From: JAEUIA01 sp034440255
GTDB lineage: Bacteria > Planctomycetota > UBA1135 > GCA-002686595
Reading direction: 5' to 3'
DNA length: 64,000 nucleotides
Assembly: GCA_034440255.1 (NCBI GenBank)
Contig: JAWXBU010000121.1
Location: 1-64,000, forward strand
Both the position numbers and the translations under genes were made by a program. Under the pieces are notes generated by a model. It was not told the origin of the DNA. It did not search any database and saw nothing but the letters and a program-made list of their open reading frames with translations. Below are positions 33,973-42,101 of the stretch, in pieces; position 1 is the stretch's first letter; each line of letters starts with the position of its first letter.

Positions 33973-35607
33973 TCACGGCATCGCTGTGAGCACCGAGCCG
34001 GGTCGAGCATCCGTGTGACGGCCGTGCTCGACGACGGTCTCGCCAGCGACGATCACGTGCGTGATCCCTACTGGCGCTTGGCGCGGATTTTCGAACGTCG
34101 CACGATCGGCGATCGTAGCCGCATCGAACACGACGAGATCGGCGTGGAACTGCGGCTCGATGCGACCGCGCTCGACCAGTTGTGCGCGCTCAGCGGGCAG
34201 GCTCGAGAGTTTGCGCACGGCGGTTTGCAAATCGAGTGCACGCAACTCGCGCACGAACCTGCCGAGCACGCGCGGTGCCGTCCCGAAACTGCGCGGATGG
34301 GGGACCGAGCCCTCGCGATCGAAGCGTTGCACCGTCCCATCCGAGCCGATCATCGTGAGCGGATGCGCGAGGATTCGCGCGACGTCGGACTCTTGCATCG
34401 CGTGACCGACGTACGACACCGAGCCGCGCTCTTCTTCGAGCAAGCGCAAGTATGCGTCGATCGGCTCGAGACGCCAAAACGCCGCGATTTCAGCTACCGA
34501 TTTGCCTGACATGCCCTTCGCCGAACCGTCGAGTTCGCTCGCGATCGCGATCAAGTCGAAACCACCGGGCTCGTTCGCGACGTGTGCAATCACCTCGTCG
34601 CGCATGCGTGCGCGCGCAGCCGGATCGCGCAAGCGCTTCATCAAGTCTTCCGTCTCGCCTTCGCGTGCCCACGGTTCCAACAAGATCGTGAGCGTCGTCG
34701 AATAGGCCGTGTACGGATACACGTCGGCGCGCACGTCGAGTCCAGCCTGCACCGCTGATTCGATGCGCCGGATCACCGTGTCGACCTTCGGCCAGTTCGC
34801 GCGTCCGCACGACTTCAGATGCGAAATCTGGACGCGTGCGCCGCTCTCGCGCGCGAGCGTGAGCGCCTCGTCCACCGCCTCGACGAGGCGCGCGTCTTCA
34901 CTGCGCATGTGCGACGCGTACATACGACGGCGGCGCGCGACGATCTTCGCGAGCGCGATCAATTCCTGCGGCGGCGTGTAGATGCCGGGCACGTACTCGA
35001 GGCCGCTCGACAATCCGAAGGCGCCGTCGTCGAGTGCCTGCTCGAACTCGCGCGACACGTCAGCGAGCTCCGTCGCTGTCAGCTCGCGATCGACCGCGCC
35101 GATGCGATTCTCGCGCAGCGTGCCGTGACCGATCAGCAACGCTTGGTGGATCGACGGCCGCGCCTCTGCGACGGCCGCCAAGTAGTCGCGGACGCGCGGG
35201 AACTTGCGCTTCGAATCCGGTGCCGTCGGAGCCGCCGAACCACCGCAATTCCCGGTGATTTCGCACGTGTAGCCTTGCATCACGCGCGAATCGGCCGTCG
35301 GGCACGAGAGGATCGAGCGATCGGAGTGACTGTGCATGTCGACGAACCCGGGCGCGACCACCAGGCCCGTCGCGTCGATCGCTCGGCGAGCGCGCTCGCG
35401 ATCGATGACCCCGAGATACGCGATGCGCCTGTCGCTGACGCCGACGTCGACACGGCGCGGCAGTGTTCCGTTGCCGTCGACGACGAGCCCGCCGTGCACG
35501 ACGAGATCGAAGGCGTGCTCGCGTCGCGTCGTAGTGCACCCAGGAATGAGCGCTGCACCGACGCTGCACGCGGCGGCCTTGAGGATGGTGCGTCGATCGT
35601 GATTCAT
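33973..35607 (-). CDS. Exported N-acyl-D-amino-acid deacylase family amidohydrolase
   Basis: A 544-residue amidohydrolase of the D-aminoacylase branch. The N terminus is a twin-arginine-type lipoprotein signal: NHDRRTILKAAAC with the lipobox LIPGC, so it should be folded in the cytosol, exported and lipid-anchored. Metal-site motifs follow: DMHSHSDRSIL near residue 95, GNCGGSAAP near 120, the loop GLSSGLEYVPG near 200 and SHMRSEDARLVEAV near 232. ISHLKSCGRANWP near 262 and IGSDGT near 415 complete the set. Family members remove acyl groups from N-acyl-D-amino acids. The ATG overlaps the stop of the epimerase/racemase gene by 4 bp. Confidence 0.87.
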   Translation of the reverse strand: MNHDRRTILKAAACSVGAALIPGCTTTRREHAFDLVVHGGLVVDGNGTLPRRVDVGVSDRRIAYLGVIDRERARRAIDATGLVVAPGFVDMHSHSDRSILSCPTADSRVMQGYTCEITGNCGGSAAPTAPDSKRKFPRVRDYLAAVAEARPSIHQALLIGHGTLRENRIGAVDRELTATELADVSREFEQALDDGAFGLSSGLEYVPGIYTPPQELIALAKIVARRRRMYASHMRSEDARLVEAVDEALTLARESGARVQISHLKSCGRANWPKVDTVIRRIESAVQAGLDVRADVYPYTAYSTTLTILLEPWAREGETEDLMKRLRDPAARARMRDEVIAHVANEPGGFDLIAIASELDGSAKGMSGKSVAEIAAFWRLEPIDAYLRLLEEERGSVSYVGHAMQESDVARILAHPLTMIGSDGTVQRFDREGSVPHPRSFGTAPRVLGRFVRELRALDLQTAVRKLSSLPAERAQLVERGRIEPQFHADLVVFDAATIADRATFENPRQAPVGITHVIVAGETVVEHGRHTDARPGSVLTAMP

Positions 35608-36656
35608 GCGTTCATCTCCACTCCGAGCCCAGGTGCCTTCAACGTGGTCATCACGCCGTTTTTCAGTTCGAAGCCGCCGCGAAACGGATCGCGCGCCAGA
35701 TCCAAACTGCCGTCGAGATCCAAGTAGCGTGTTGCCTTGCACGCGTAGGCAATATGCAGCGCCGCTGCGATCCCGACGACGGATTCGTCCATGCAGCCCC
35801 ACATCAAATCGATGCCGTGAGCCTCGGCCACGCGCGCGATCTCGCGAGCCGGTGTGACGCCGCCGCATTTCGCGAGCTTGATGTTCCACATGCCGTACGG
35901 TCGTGGTTCTCGCGCCAAACGCACGGCGTCGGACAGGTCGAGCAAGCTCTCGTCTGCGACCAGGCGCGCGCGAATGGACGCTGGCAAGCGGCGCACTTCG
36001 TCGTCGAGCCCACGCGGCACCGGCTGCTCGAGGAACTCGACGTGGATGTGCTCCGTGAGCGCGAAAAACCGCTCGATGTCGGGCACTCCGTATCCGACGT
36101 TGGCATCGGCGCGCAGCACCATCCGTGCTCCGAAGCGCTCGCGCAGACGGACCAAGCGCTCGACGTCCTGCGACAAGTCTTCGCCGATCTTCACCTTGAG
36201 TACGCGCAAACCCGCGGCCGAGTGTTCGTCGGCTTCGGCGAGCGTTTCTCCGAGCGGGCGTATGCCTAGCGTCACCGAAGTCTCGAGTGGAGCGACGACG
36301 CGACCGAAGAGATCGACGAGCGCCAGTCCGCGCGCTCGACTCGCGGCGTCGTGCAACGCCGAATCGAGCGCGGATCGCGCGGCCGGCGTTTTCGCGAACT
36401 CGCTCTCGAGTCGCGCGAGCAGTCGGAAGCCGCCCATCTCTCCTCGGGCTGCATGCGCCAGTGCAGCGCGGCACGCAGCGGACGATTCACCCGTGATCTC
36501 CTCGACGGGCGCCGCGCAGCCGAATCCCTGTGTCCCATCTTCCAGGACGACGCGCGCGAAACCCATCTCGACCGAAGCGGTGTCCTGGTGCGCGATGCGA
36601 TAGGGGCGCCTGAGCGCGATCTCTTCCCACCACGTCTCGATGCGCGCGATGTTCAC
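35604..36656 (-). CDS. dgcA: Enolase-superfamily dipeptide epimerase / N-acetyl-D-glutamate racemase
   Basis: A 350-residue enolase-superfamily enzyme of the muconate-lactonising subgroup. The catalytic Lys pair is in LKVKIG (near 152-157), the metal ligands are Asp in RADANVGY (near 183), Glu in LEQPVP (near 211) and Asp in VADESLLD (near 235), and the second catalytic Lys is in NIKLAKCGG (near 258). WGCMDESVVGIAA follows. The pattern fits the Ala-D/L-Glu dipeptide epimerases and the related DgcA racemase, which is encoded with a DUF1611 protein just as here. Both act on Glu-containing substrates. It is the middle gene of a three-gene unit with gaps of 3 bp or less. Confidence 0.85.
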   Translation of the reverse strand: MNIARIETWWEEIALRRPYRIAHQDTASVEMGFARVVLEDGTQGFGCAAPVEEITGESSAACRAALAHAARGEMGGFRLLARLESEFAKTPAARSALDSALHDAASRARGLALVDLFGRVVAPLETSVTLGIRPLGETLAEADEHSAAGLRVLKVKIGEDLSQDVERLVRLRERFGARMVLRADANVGYGVPDIERFFALTEHIHVEFLEQPVPRGLDDEVRRLPASIRARLVADESLLDLSDAVRLAREPRPYGMWNIKLAKCGGVTPAREIARVAEAHGIDLMWGCMDESVVGIAAALHIAYACKATRYLDLDGSLDLARDPFRGGFELKNGVMTTLKAPGLGVEMNA

Positions 36657-36659
36657 GAC

Positions 36660-37763
36660 TCAGTGCGCTGCTCGGTGGGCGCCGTGACCTGTGTGCGAGG
36701 CGATGTGCGCGCGCAGTGGCGGAACCAAGCGATCGCAGCCTTCGTGAAGTGGCCAAACCGTCGGCAGGCCGCTCTCACGTTCGATGCGCGAGCGCACGTT
36801 CTCGCGCTCGGCCGCCGGCGTGCTTTCGTCGTTGAGCGCGATGCCGAGCACGCGCGCACCGTACATCTCGATCAGCGCGATCTGCTTCGCGAGCGGCGCG
36901 ATCTCGTTCTCCAAGTACTCCTGATCGTCGTGAAATCGGCGGCCGGGCGCGTGTTGCAAGATCACCGCGCTCGATTCGGCCGACAGGATCAATTCCGCAC
37001 CGCACGGGCCGCTCGGGTTGAGCAGCGACGACTGGCCCTCGATGAAAATGACATCGGGCGCGAGATCGCGATCGCACTGCACGACGGCGTGCTCCAACTC
37101 GCCGCTGACGAAATCATTGGGTGTCGTGTCGAGCACGAAACCGTGTCGAATACCTTGCAACCAGCCCGTTTGGCCGGTCGCGACGAGCGCTGGTTTCAAG
37201 CCGCTCTTGCTACAGGCGTCGGACAAAAAGTGGCACGTCGTGCGCTTGCCGAGCGCGCAATCGGTGCCCAGCACTGGAATGCGCGGCGCGCGCACCGAGC
37301 GGATGTCGCCGGACCAGAAATGCAGATCGGAACGCGCCTTCGGTTTGCGCACGTCGATCAGCTCGACCTGGTGCGCGCGCGCGGCCGCGACGAGGCGCGG
37401 ATCGTCCGACACGAACTCGTGCAGGCCGCTGACGATGCCGACGCCGTGCTCGACGACGGCCAGCAAAGCAAGCTTGAGCGCCGGTGGGATCACGCCGCCC
37501 GAAGTCGCGACGCCGACGACAACGAAGTCGGGCAGCGGACGAACATGCGCGAACAACGCGTCGAAGTCCGCGAACGTCGGAATGCCGCGCGCTCGTCCGT
37601 CGAGCACGTCACCCGCGTCTCGTCCGACGCACTTGGAGTCCACCAGGCCGACGATTTCGAAGCGACTCGGCCCGCGCACGAGCCCGTGCGCTGTTTTCGC
37701 CGACGCCGTCTGGAACATGTCGAGCGTGTAGATCGCGGCGCGTTTTCGAGTCGAGGCCTGCAT
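36660..37763 (-). CDS. dgcN: DUF1611 protein, probable D-glutamate N-acetyltransferase
   Basis: A 367-residue DUF1611 protein: an N-terminal Rossmann-like domain (FEIVGLVDSKCVGRDAG) and a C-terminal P-loop-like domain (PVLGTDCALGKRTTCHFLSD; TGQTGWLQGIRHGFVLD). FIEGQSSLLNP and the tail EYLENEIAPLAKQIALIE follow. A DUF1611 member named DgcN, next to the racemase DgcA, has been reported to N-acetylate D-glutamate so that DgcA can invert it to the L form. Neighbourhood supports that role, but DUF1611 members are diverse, so the substrate is inference. It is the first gene of the unit. Confidence 0.75.
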   Translation of the reverse strand: MQASTRKRAAIYTLDMFQTASAKTAHGLVRGPSRFEIVGLVDSKCVGRDAGDVLDGRARGIPTFADFDALFAHVRPLPDFVVVGVATSGGVIPPALKLALLAVVEHGVGIVSGLHEFVSDDPRLVAAARAHQVELIDVRKPKARSDLHFWSGDIRSVRAPRIPVLGTDCALGKRTTCHFLSDACSKSGLKPALVATGQTGWLQGIRHGFVLDTTPNDFVSGELEHAVVQCDRDLAPDVIFIEGQSSLLNPSGPCGAELILSAESSAVILQHAPGRRFHDDQEYLENEIAPLAKQIALIEMYGARVLGIALNDESTPAAERENVRSRIERESGLPTVWPLHEGCDRLVPPLRAHIASHTGHGAHRAAH

Positions 37764-38046
37764 CGCCAGCGCAGTATGCCGCTCGATTCCAGCGCGCGCG
37801 GGTCAGATGAGAAAAATCCGATCACAACTGCAACCGAAGCGCGAGCCCATGAGTCGAGTCCATGGCAGCACTCGCATCGCGCTCCACACGTGAACGCGAC
37901 GAGCGCTCGCCCGCAGGAAATGGGTTCTGTGCAGGTCGCTCGCCGCAGGTAGGGATGGGTCTCGAGGCGATCTGCACACGCGGCCACGCCGCACGAGGTC
38001 CTGTGTCCGTTCGTGTTGGATCATCGAGATCCGAGGAGGGGCCGTC

Positions 38047-38505
38047 ATGTTTCGTAATCGACTCACCAGCGCAGGGATCAGGCAACGCGTTGTCTGGATG
38101 CTGGCTCTCGCTCCGCTCGTCGGCTGTGCCGCGAATCGCGTGGGCAGCCTCGAGCATCAGGTCTTCGTCTTCAAAGGCGTGTTCAAAATCACGGTCGGCA
38201 GCGCCAATGTGAACTGGTGGCTGCTCTCGGGCAGCGTGTCGAGCGTCGACGTGACGCCCGAACCCGGCGTTCAATTGGCGAGCGCGACGATGCGCATTTA
38301 CGACGATGCCAATGGCAACGGCGCCTACGACAGTGGGGAAAACTCGAAGTCGTTTCAGTCGACCACGAGCGGGAACGGCCTCAGCTTCTCCAACGCAGGG
38401 GTGACGGCCGGCGAGGTGGCGAATTGGAACGCCGATCGGATCTCATGCAGCGTCGAAGTCACGCAGACGAACGGCAAGGTGTCCGTCTGGACTGCGCCCA
38501 TCTGA
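38047..38505 (+). CDS. Small lipoprotein
   Basis: A 152-residue protein with a lipoprotein signal (basic MFRNRLTSAGIRQR, hydrophobic core, lipobox LVGC at 24-27) and a beta-rich mature part. The repeated aspartates in IYDDANGNGAYDSGE suggest a calcium-binding loop. A strong Shine-Dalgarno GAGGAGGG (38033-38040) stands 6 nt before the ATG and confirms the start. It is the first of three small exported proteins in a row. No family is recognised. Confidence 0.75.
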   Translation: MFRNRLTSAGIRQRVVWMLALAPLVGCAANRVGSLEHQVFVFKGVFKITVGSANVNWWLLSGSVSSVDVTPEPGVQLASATMRIYDDANGNGAYDSGENSKSFQSTTSGNGLSFSNAGVTAGEVANWNADRISCSVEVTQTNGKVSVWTAPI

Positions 38506-38555
38506 ATCGATATCCATGGGGAGAACGCCGAACGGCGCGCCCCGCACCCAAACAA

Positions 38556-38583
38556 CACGAAACACGAAACACGAAACACGAAA
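38556..38583. repeat. Four tandem copies of CACGAAA
   Basis: CACGAAA repeats exactly four times in 28 bp, between the first and second small exported genes and about 36 bp before the start of the second. An A-rich direct repeat in this GC-rich DNA stands out. It may be a regulatory repeat or a slippage-prone tract. Confidence 0.85.
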
Positions 38584-38619
38584 CAAGAGTCACGAACCCG
38601 AACATCGAAAGGTCCAGTC

Positions 38620-39129
38620 ATGAAGTTCTCGTCCATTCTGTGCGTCACCGGATTGCTGTCCGCCGGTGGTCTCTCGCTCGCATACAGCCTCCAACAACCG
38701 TCCCACACCAGTAGCTCGGCGCAGCTCGTCGCGTGGAGCCGACCCTCGCTCGTCGTGCCGTACGGATTGCAGATGCGTTACGCCTACGCGCCGCGCGGTT
38801 CACAGCCGATTCATGCGGCGGACCTGCTCGTGCGGTTCGAGCCCATCCCGAAGAGCACAGTCACGGCGCTCCAGGCGACCTACGCGAACCTCGACTATTC
38901 ACAACCGCCGTTGACCGATGCGCGCGTGTTCGTCGACCGAACGAGCGATTCGCTTCCGGGGCAATGGTTCCGTGCCACCAGAGCAGGCGACGACTCGAGT
39001 GCTCTCGAAGCACGCATGCCTGCACCCGTGGGGGGCTGGTTCCACCAACCGCTGCAGTTCAAGACGGAGGCGCTGTCCGGCGTGCGCAGTCTCTTCGAAT
39101 CGGACACGGTCCTGACGCTGGCGCCGTGA
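38620..39129 (+). CDS. Small exported protein
   Basis: A 169-residue protein with a signal peptide (residues 1-23, SAGGLSLAYS) and a mostly beta, Ser/Thr/Pro-rich mature region (VAWSRPSLVVPYGLQMRYAY). There are no cysteines beyond the signal and no motif. GAAAGG, 7 nt before ATG 38620, supports the start. Its stop overlaps the start of the next gene (TGATG), so the two are coupled. Unknown function; possibly surface-located. Confidence 0.65.
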   Translation: MKFSSILCVTGLLSAGGLSLAYSLQQPSHTSSSAQLVAWSRPSLVVPYGLQMRYAYAPRGSQPIHAADLLVRFEPIPKSTVTALQATYANLDYSQPPLTDARVFVDRTSDSLPGQWFRATRAGDDSSALEARMPAPVGGWFHQPLQFKTEALSGVRSLFESDTVLTLAP

Positions 39130-39554
39130 TGGAAAGACTCGTGCGCAAGTTGGGGGCGGCCGCTTCGATCGTGTTGTGCACCTGTTGCGGCGGACCGCGC
39201 TCGCAGTCGGAAACGGGTCAAGTAGCCACGTTCCGCGGTCCTCCGGATGTTCGTTTCCGGACGACCGGCGAACTGAAGCGTGCTGATCTGATGCTGGGTT
39301 TGCCGGCTTGGCGCATCGAAGGACCGCACGACCTCGCGCCGCGCGTGTCGATCTTCGACGACGTCGATCGCGACGGGCTACCAGGCGCGGTGGAGCCGCG
39401 TACGGCCTTGCTCGTGCGGTCCGTCGAGGGTGGTCTCGGCCTCGATCCAACTTCCTTCCGTGCGGGGGCCGGTCGCGACTTCGATCATCCGGTGCTGTTC
39501 GTGGAGTTCGTGCAGGGCGGGCACGCACAGACCTACTCGCACTCGATCGAGTGA
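39129..39554 (+). CDS. Small lipoprotein coupled to the preceding gene
   Basis: A 141-residue protein. ATG 39129 shares one base with the previous stop. The signal has a hydrophobic core (AAASIVLCTCC) with a Cys suitable for lipid attachment. The mature part contains an Asp-rich loop FDDVDRDGLPG, like the calcium-type loop of the first gene of the set, and a C-terminal FVEFVQGGHAQTYSHS. The shared small size, export signals and Asp loops suggest that the three genes at 38-39.6 kb form one surface assembly. No family is recognised. Confidence 0.65.
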   Translation: MERLVRKLGAAASIVLCTCCGGPRSQSETGQVATFRGPPDVRFRTTGELKRADLMLGLPAWRIEGPHDLAPRVSIFDDVDRDGLPGAVEPRTALLVRSVEGGLGLDPTSFRAGAGRDFDHPVLFVEFVQGGHAQTYSHSIE

Positions 39555-39665
39555 GAGAGTGGTGGAAGTGTCGCTCGCCGGAAGGGGATGCCGGTGGGCG
39601 ATACGTTTCTTCGGGCAACAGCTCCGACTCGTCAGGTGCCCTCGAGCTTGGTAGGTTTCAGCGGC

Positions 39666-41021
39666 ATGCCCGATCTCTCCTCGAATTTAGCTGGCATCCA
39701 GAGTCCGAATCCGTTCTGGCTCGCGAGCGCTCCGCCCACGAACAGCGGCGACCAAGTCATGCGCGCCTTCGACGCAGGTTGGGGCGGAGCGGTATGGAAG
39801 ACGCTCGGCAATCCGATTCGAAACGTTTCGAGTCGCTTGGGCGGGCTCGACTACGGCGATCGGCGCATGATCGGTTTGAACAACATCGAGCTGATCACCG
39901 ATCGACCGCTCGCGGTGAACTTGAAGGAGATCCGCGAGGTCAAGAAGCGCTATCCGAAGCACGCCGTGATCGTCTCGTTGATGGTCGAGACGCGCGCGGA
40001 GTGGCGCGAGATCATCGCACGCTCGGAGGACACCGGTTGCGACGGGCTCGAGCTCAATTTCGGTTGCCCGCACGGCATGTGCGAGCGCGGCATGGGCTCC
40101 GCCGTCGGCCAAGAACCGCAGGTGCTCGAGGAACTCGTGCGCTGGGTGATGGAGTACGCGCACATTCCCGTGATCGCGAAGCTGACCCCGAACATCGGCC
40201 ACATCGAGGATCCCGCTGTCGCCGCGGTGCGCGGGGGAGCGAACGCGGTGTCGCTCATCAACACGATCCAGAGCGTGATCGGCGTCGACCTCGATCGCTT
40301 GGTGCCGCTGCCGCGCGTGTCGGACGCGTCGAGCCACGGCGGTTATTGTGGTCCGGCGGTGAAGCCGATCGCGCTGAGGATGGTCGGCGTGCTCGCTCGC
40401 GACCCGCGTGTCACCGTGCCGATCAGCGGCATCGGCGGAATTTCGAATTGGCGCGATGCGGCCGAATTCTTGGCGCTCGGTGCCACGAACGTGCAGGTGT
40501 GCACGGCGGTGATGCACTACGGCTACCGCGTCGTCGAGGACATGATCGAAGGGCTCGAGAACTATCTCGCGGAGAAGAACATGCGCTCGGTGAGCGAGCT
40601 CATAGGTGCCGCCCTGCCCGGTTTCCGCGAGTGGGGAGATCTCGACCTCAACTACCACGTCGTGGCCGAGATCGACTCTTCGAAGTGCATCGGTTGCCAG
40701 CTGTGTCACGTCGCGTGTCACGACGGCGCGCACCAGTGCATTCACTCGCCCGGGACGCCTGCGCACGCTGGTCACGTCGCTCCGATGGCGCACATCGCGG
40801 CGGAAAAAGCCAAGTTCGCGCCCGTCGATGCGCCGTACCGAGTGCCGTGGGTCGACGAGACCGAGTGCGTCGGTTGCAACTTGTGCGCGCTCGTGTGCCC
40901 GGTCGAGAACTGCATCACGATGGTCGAGCGCAGGCGTGCGCCGAATGTGGATACGTGGAACGATCGTGTGCGCACTGGCCGCGATCACATCGAGGGCGGG
41001 CTCTCGAGCACGCCACGCTGA
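39666..41021 (+). CDS. preA: Dihydropyrimidine dehydrogenase catalytic subunit PreA
   Basis: FMN enzyme that reduces uracil or thymine to the 5,6-dihydro form, first step of the reductive pathway. The 451-residue protein has a dihydroorotate-dehydrogenase-like barrel with the start FWLASAPPTNSG, WKTLGNPIRNVSSR and the active-site loop LNFGCPHGMCERGMG, whose Cys is the proton donor in this family. ISGIGGISNWRDAAEF is the phosphate site. Two 4Fe-4S motifs are at the C terminus: CIGCQLCHVAC and CVGCNLCALVCP. This equals the C-terminal half of eukaryotic dihydropyrimidine dehydrogenase. ATG 39666 is chosen over earlier starts that overlap non-coding sequence. Confidence 0.94.
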   Translation: MPDLSSNLAGIQSPNPFWLASAPPTNSGDQVMRAFDAGWGGAVWKTLGNPIRNVSSRLGGLDYGDRRMIGLNNIELITDRPLAVNLKEIREVKKRYPKHAVIVSLMVETRAEWREIIARSEDTGCDGLELNFGCPHGMCERGMGSAVGQEPQVLEELVRWVMEYAHIPVIAKLTPNIGHIEDPAVAAVRGGANAVSLINTIQSVIGVDLDRLVPLPRVSDASSHGGYCGPAVKPIALRMVGVLARDPRVTVPISGIGGISNWRDAAEFLALGATNVQVCTAVMHYGYRVVEDMIEGLENYLAEKNMRSVSELIGAALPGFREWGDLDLNYHVVAEIDSSKCIGCQLCHVACHDGAHQCIHSPGTPAHAGHVAPMAHIAAEKAKFAPVDAPYRVPWVDETECVGCNLCALVCPVENCITMVERRRAPNVDTWNDRVRTGRDHIEGGLSSTPR

Positions 41022-41087
41022 GCAGGAACGAATGACATTGCGACGACACTCGCTGTTGCGATCGACACCGACGACTGGACTTCGACC

Positions 41088-41534
41088 ATGAGTGCACGCG
41101 ATCCGTTCCTGACTGCCGCAATCGAAGAAGCGCGTAAGGGTCTCGCGACCGGCGGCATTCCGATCGGTTCGGTGCTCGTGATCGACGGCAAGATCGTCGG
41201 TCGCGGTCACAATCAACGCGAGCAGAAGCAGAGTGCGACGCTGCACGCCGAGATGGATTGTCTCGAGAACGCCGGGCGCTTGAAGGCCCGCGACTATGCA
41301 CGCGCGACGCTCTACTCGACCTTGTCGCCGTGCGACATGTGCAGCGGCACAGCGCTCCTCTACAAGATTCCACGCATCGTCATCGGCGAAAACACCACGT
41401 TTCAAGGCCCTGAGAGTTACGTCCGCTCACGCGGAGTCGAGCTCGTGATCGCGAACGATGCAGAGTGCATCGCGCTGATGGATGACTTCATTCGCGCGCG
41501 TCCCGAGCTGTGGAACGAAGACATCGGTGTGTGA
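41088..41534 (+). CDS. Cytosine deaminase of the yeast Fcy1 type
   Basis: A 148-residue zinc deaminase. Zinc and proton-relay residues are His53 and Glu55 in TLHAEMD and Cys82 and Cys85 in SPCDMCSG. The whole chain parallels yeast cytosine deaminase Fcy1: GRGHNQREQKQSATLHAEM, TLYSTLSPCDMC, VIGENTTFQGPESYVRSRG and the tail FIRARPELWNEDIG. Bacterial cytosine deaminase CodA is an unrelated amidohydrolase. Lying 66 bp after preA, it would feed uracil into the pathway. Related guanine or riboflavin-type deaminases are less likely given the tail match. Confidence 0.85.
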   Translation: MSARDPFLTAAIEEARKGLATGGIPIGSVLVIDGKIVGRGHNQREQKQSATLHAEMDCLENAGRLKARDYARATLYSTLSPCDMCSGTALLYKIPRIVIGENTTFQGPESYVRSRGVELVIANDAECIALMDDFIRARPELWNEDIGV

Positions 41535-41537
41535 GAG

Positions 41538-41798
41538 ATGACGGCATCCACGCCGAAGATTCGTCGCGCCGAGTGCGTCGACACGCGCACACTCGATGCG
41601 CCTCGTGGGCGTACTCGTCGTCTGTGTAGAAGGGGGCGCCTCCGTCAGCTTCATGCATCCGTTGACGCCGAAGCGCGCCCAGCCGTTTTGGACACGAATC
41701 TCGCGCGCTGTCGAACCCGTTGATCGCATGCTGCTGGTCGCCGAGGACGAACACGTCGTGCTCGGCACCGTGCAGCTCGTGCTCGACATGCCGGAGAA
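41538..41798 (+). pseudogene. Frameshifted, truncated GNAT acetyltransferase
   Basis: ATG 41538, 3 bp after the deaminase stop, begins MTASTPKIRRAECVDTR, a typical GNAT start. The continuation is in another frame: LVGVLVVCVEGGASVSFMHP, then RMLLVAEDEHVVLGTVQLVL and DMPEN. A single-base shift near 41590 separates them. The acetyl-CoA-binding half that should follow is absent: the sequence runs into an oppositely oriented permease stub at about 41798. So it is a decayed gene cut by a rearrangement. Confidence 0.7.
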
Positions 41799-41993
41799 TG
41801 CGATGAGGCCGCCCGCCATCATGTAGGTAGGCATGCAGTGCGCCATGGAGATCCACAGCGCGGCGAAGTCGTAGGTGGTCCAGGTGCGTTCCGCCGTCGG
41901 AACCGGCGCGAGGTCGGCGTTGAAGAGCGGGCTCGCCTGAATGTCGAGGGGGAGATCGGTGGGCGAAGCGGTGCGGGACGGAGCGTGCGTCAC
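41799..41993 (-). pseudogene. 5' stub of an NCS1 nucleobase permease
   Basis: From ATG 41993 the first 65 codons match the start of nucleobase:cation symporter-1 proteins (cytosine, uracil, allantoin permeases): RTWTTYDFAALWISMAHCMP followed by TYMMAGGLIA. Homology then stops, and the frame runs into the antisense of the acetyltransferase remnant. About 400 residues are missing. Located next to cytosine deaminase and preA, the lost protein was probably the pyrimidine uptake carrier. Confidence 0.75.
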
Positions 41994-42101
41994 GCGGGGA
42001 GTCTAGTCATTCGCGAGCGGGGCGGAGAGTCGAGAGGAATGAGGAGGCGTCGCGAAGTGTGGGGGCTGCCCCTCCGCTACGGGACGCGGCCCTACCGCGC
42101 C

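Noticed and set aside
35608..36474. Upstream extension of the deacylase frame
   Set aside because: It is a shifted reading of the epimerase gene. The twin-arginine lipoprotein signal at 35607 marks the real start.
38556..38583. CRISPR-like array
   Set aside because: The heptamers are directly tandem without spacers and no cas gene is present.
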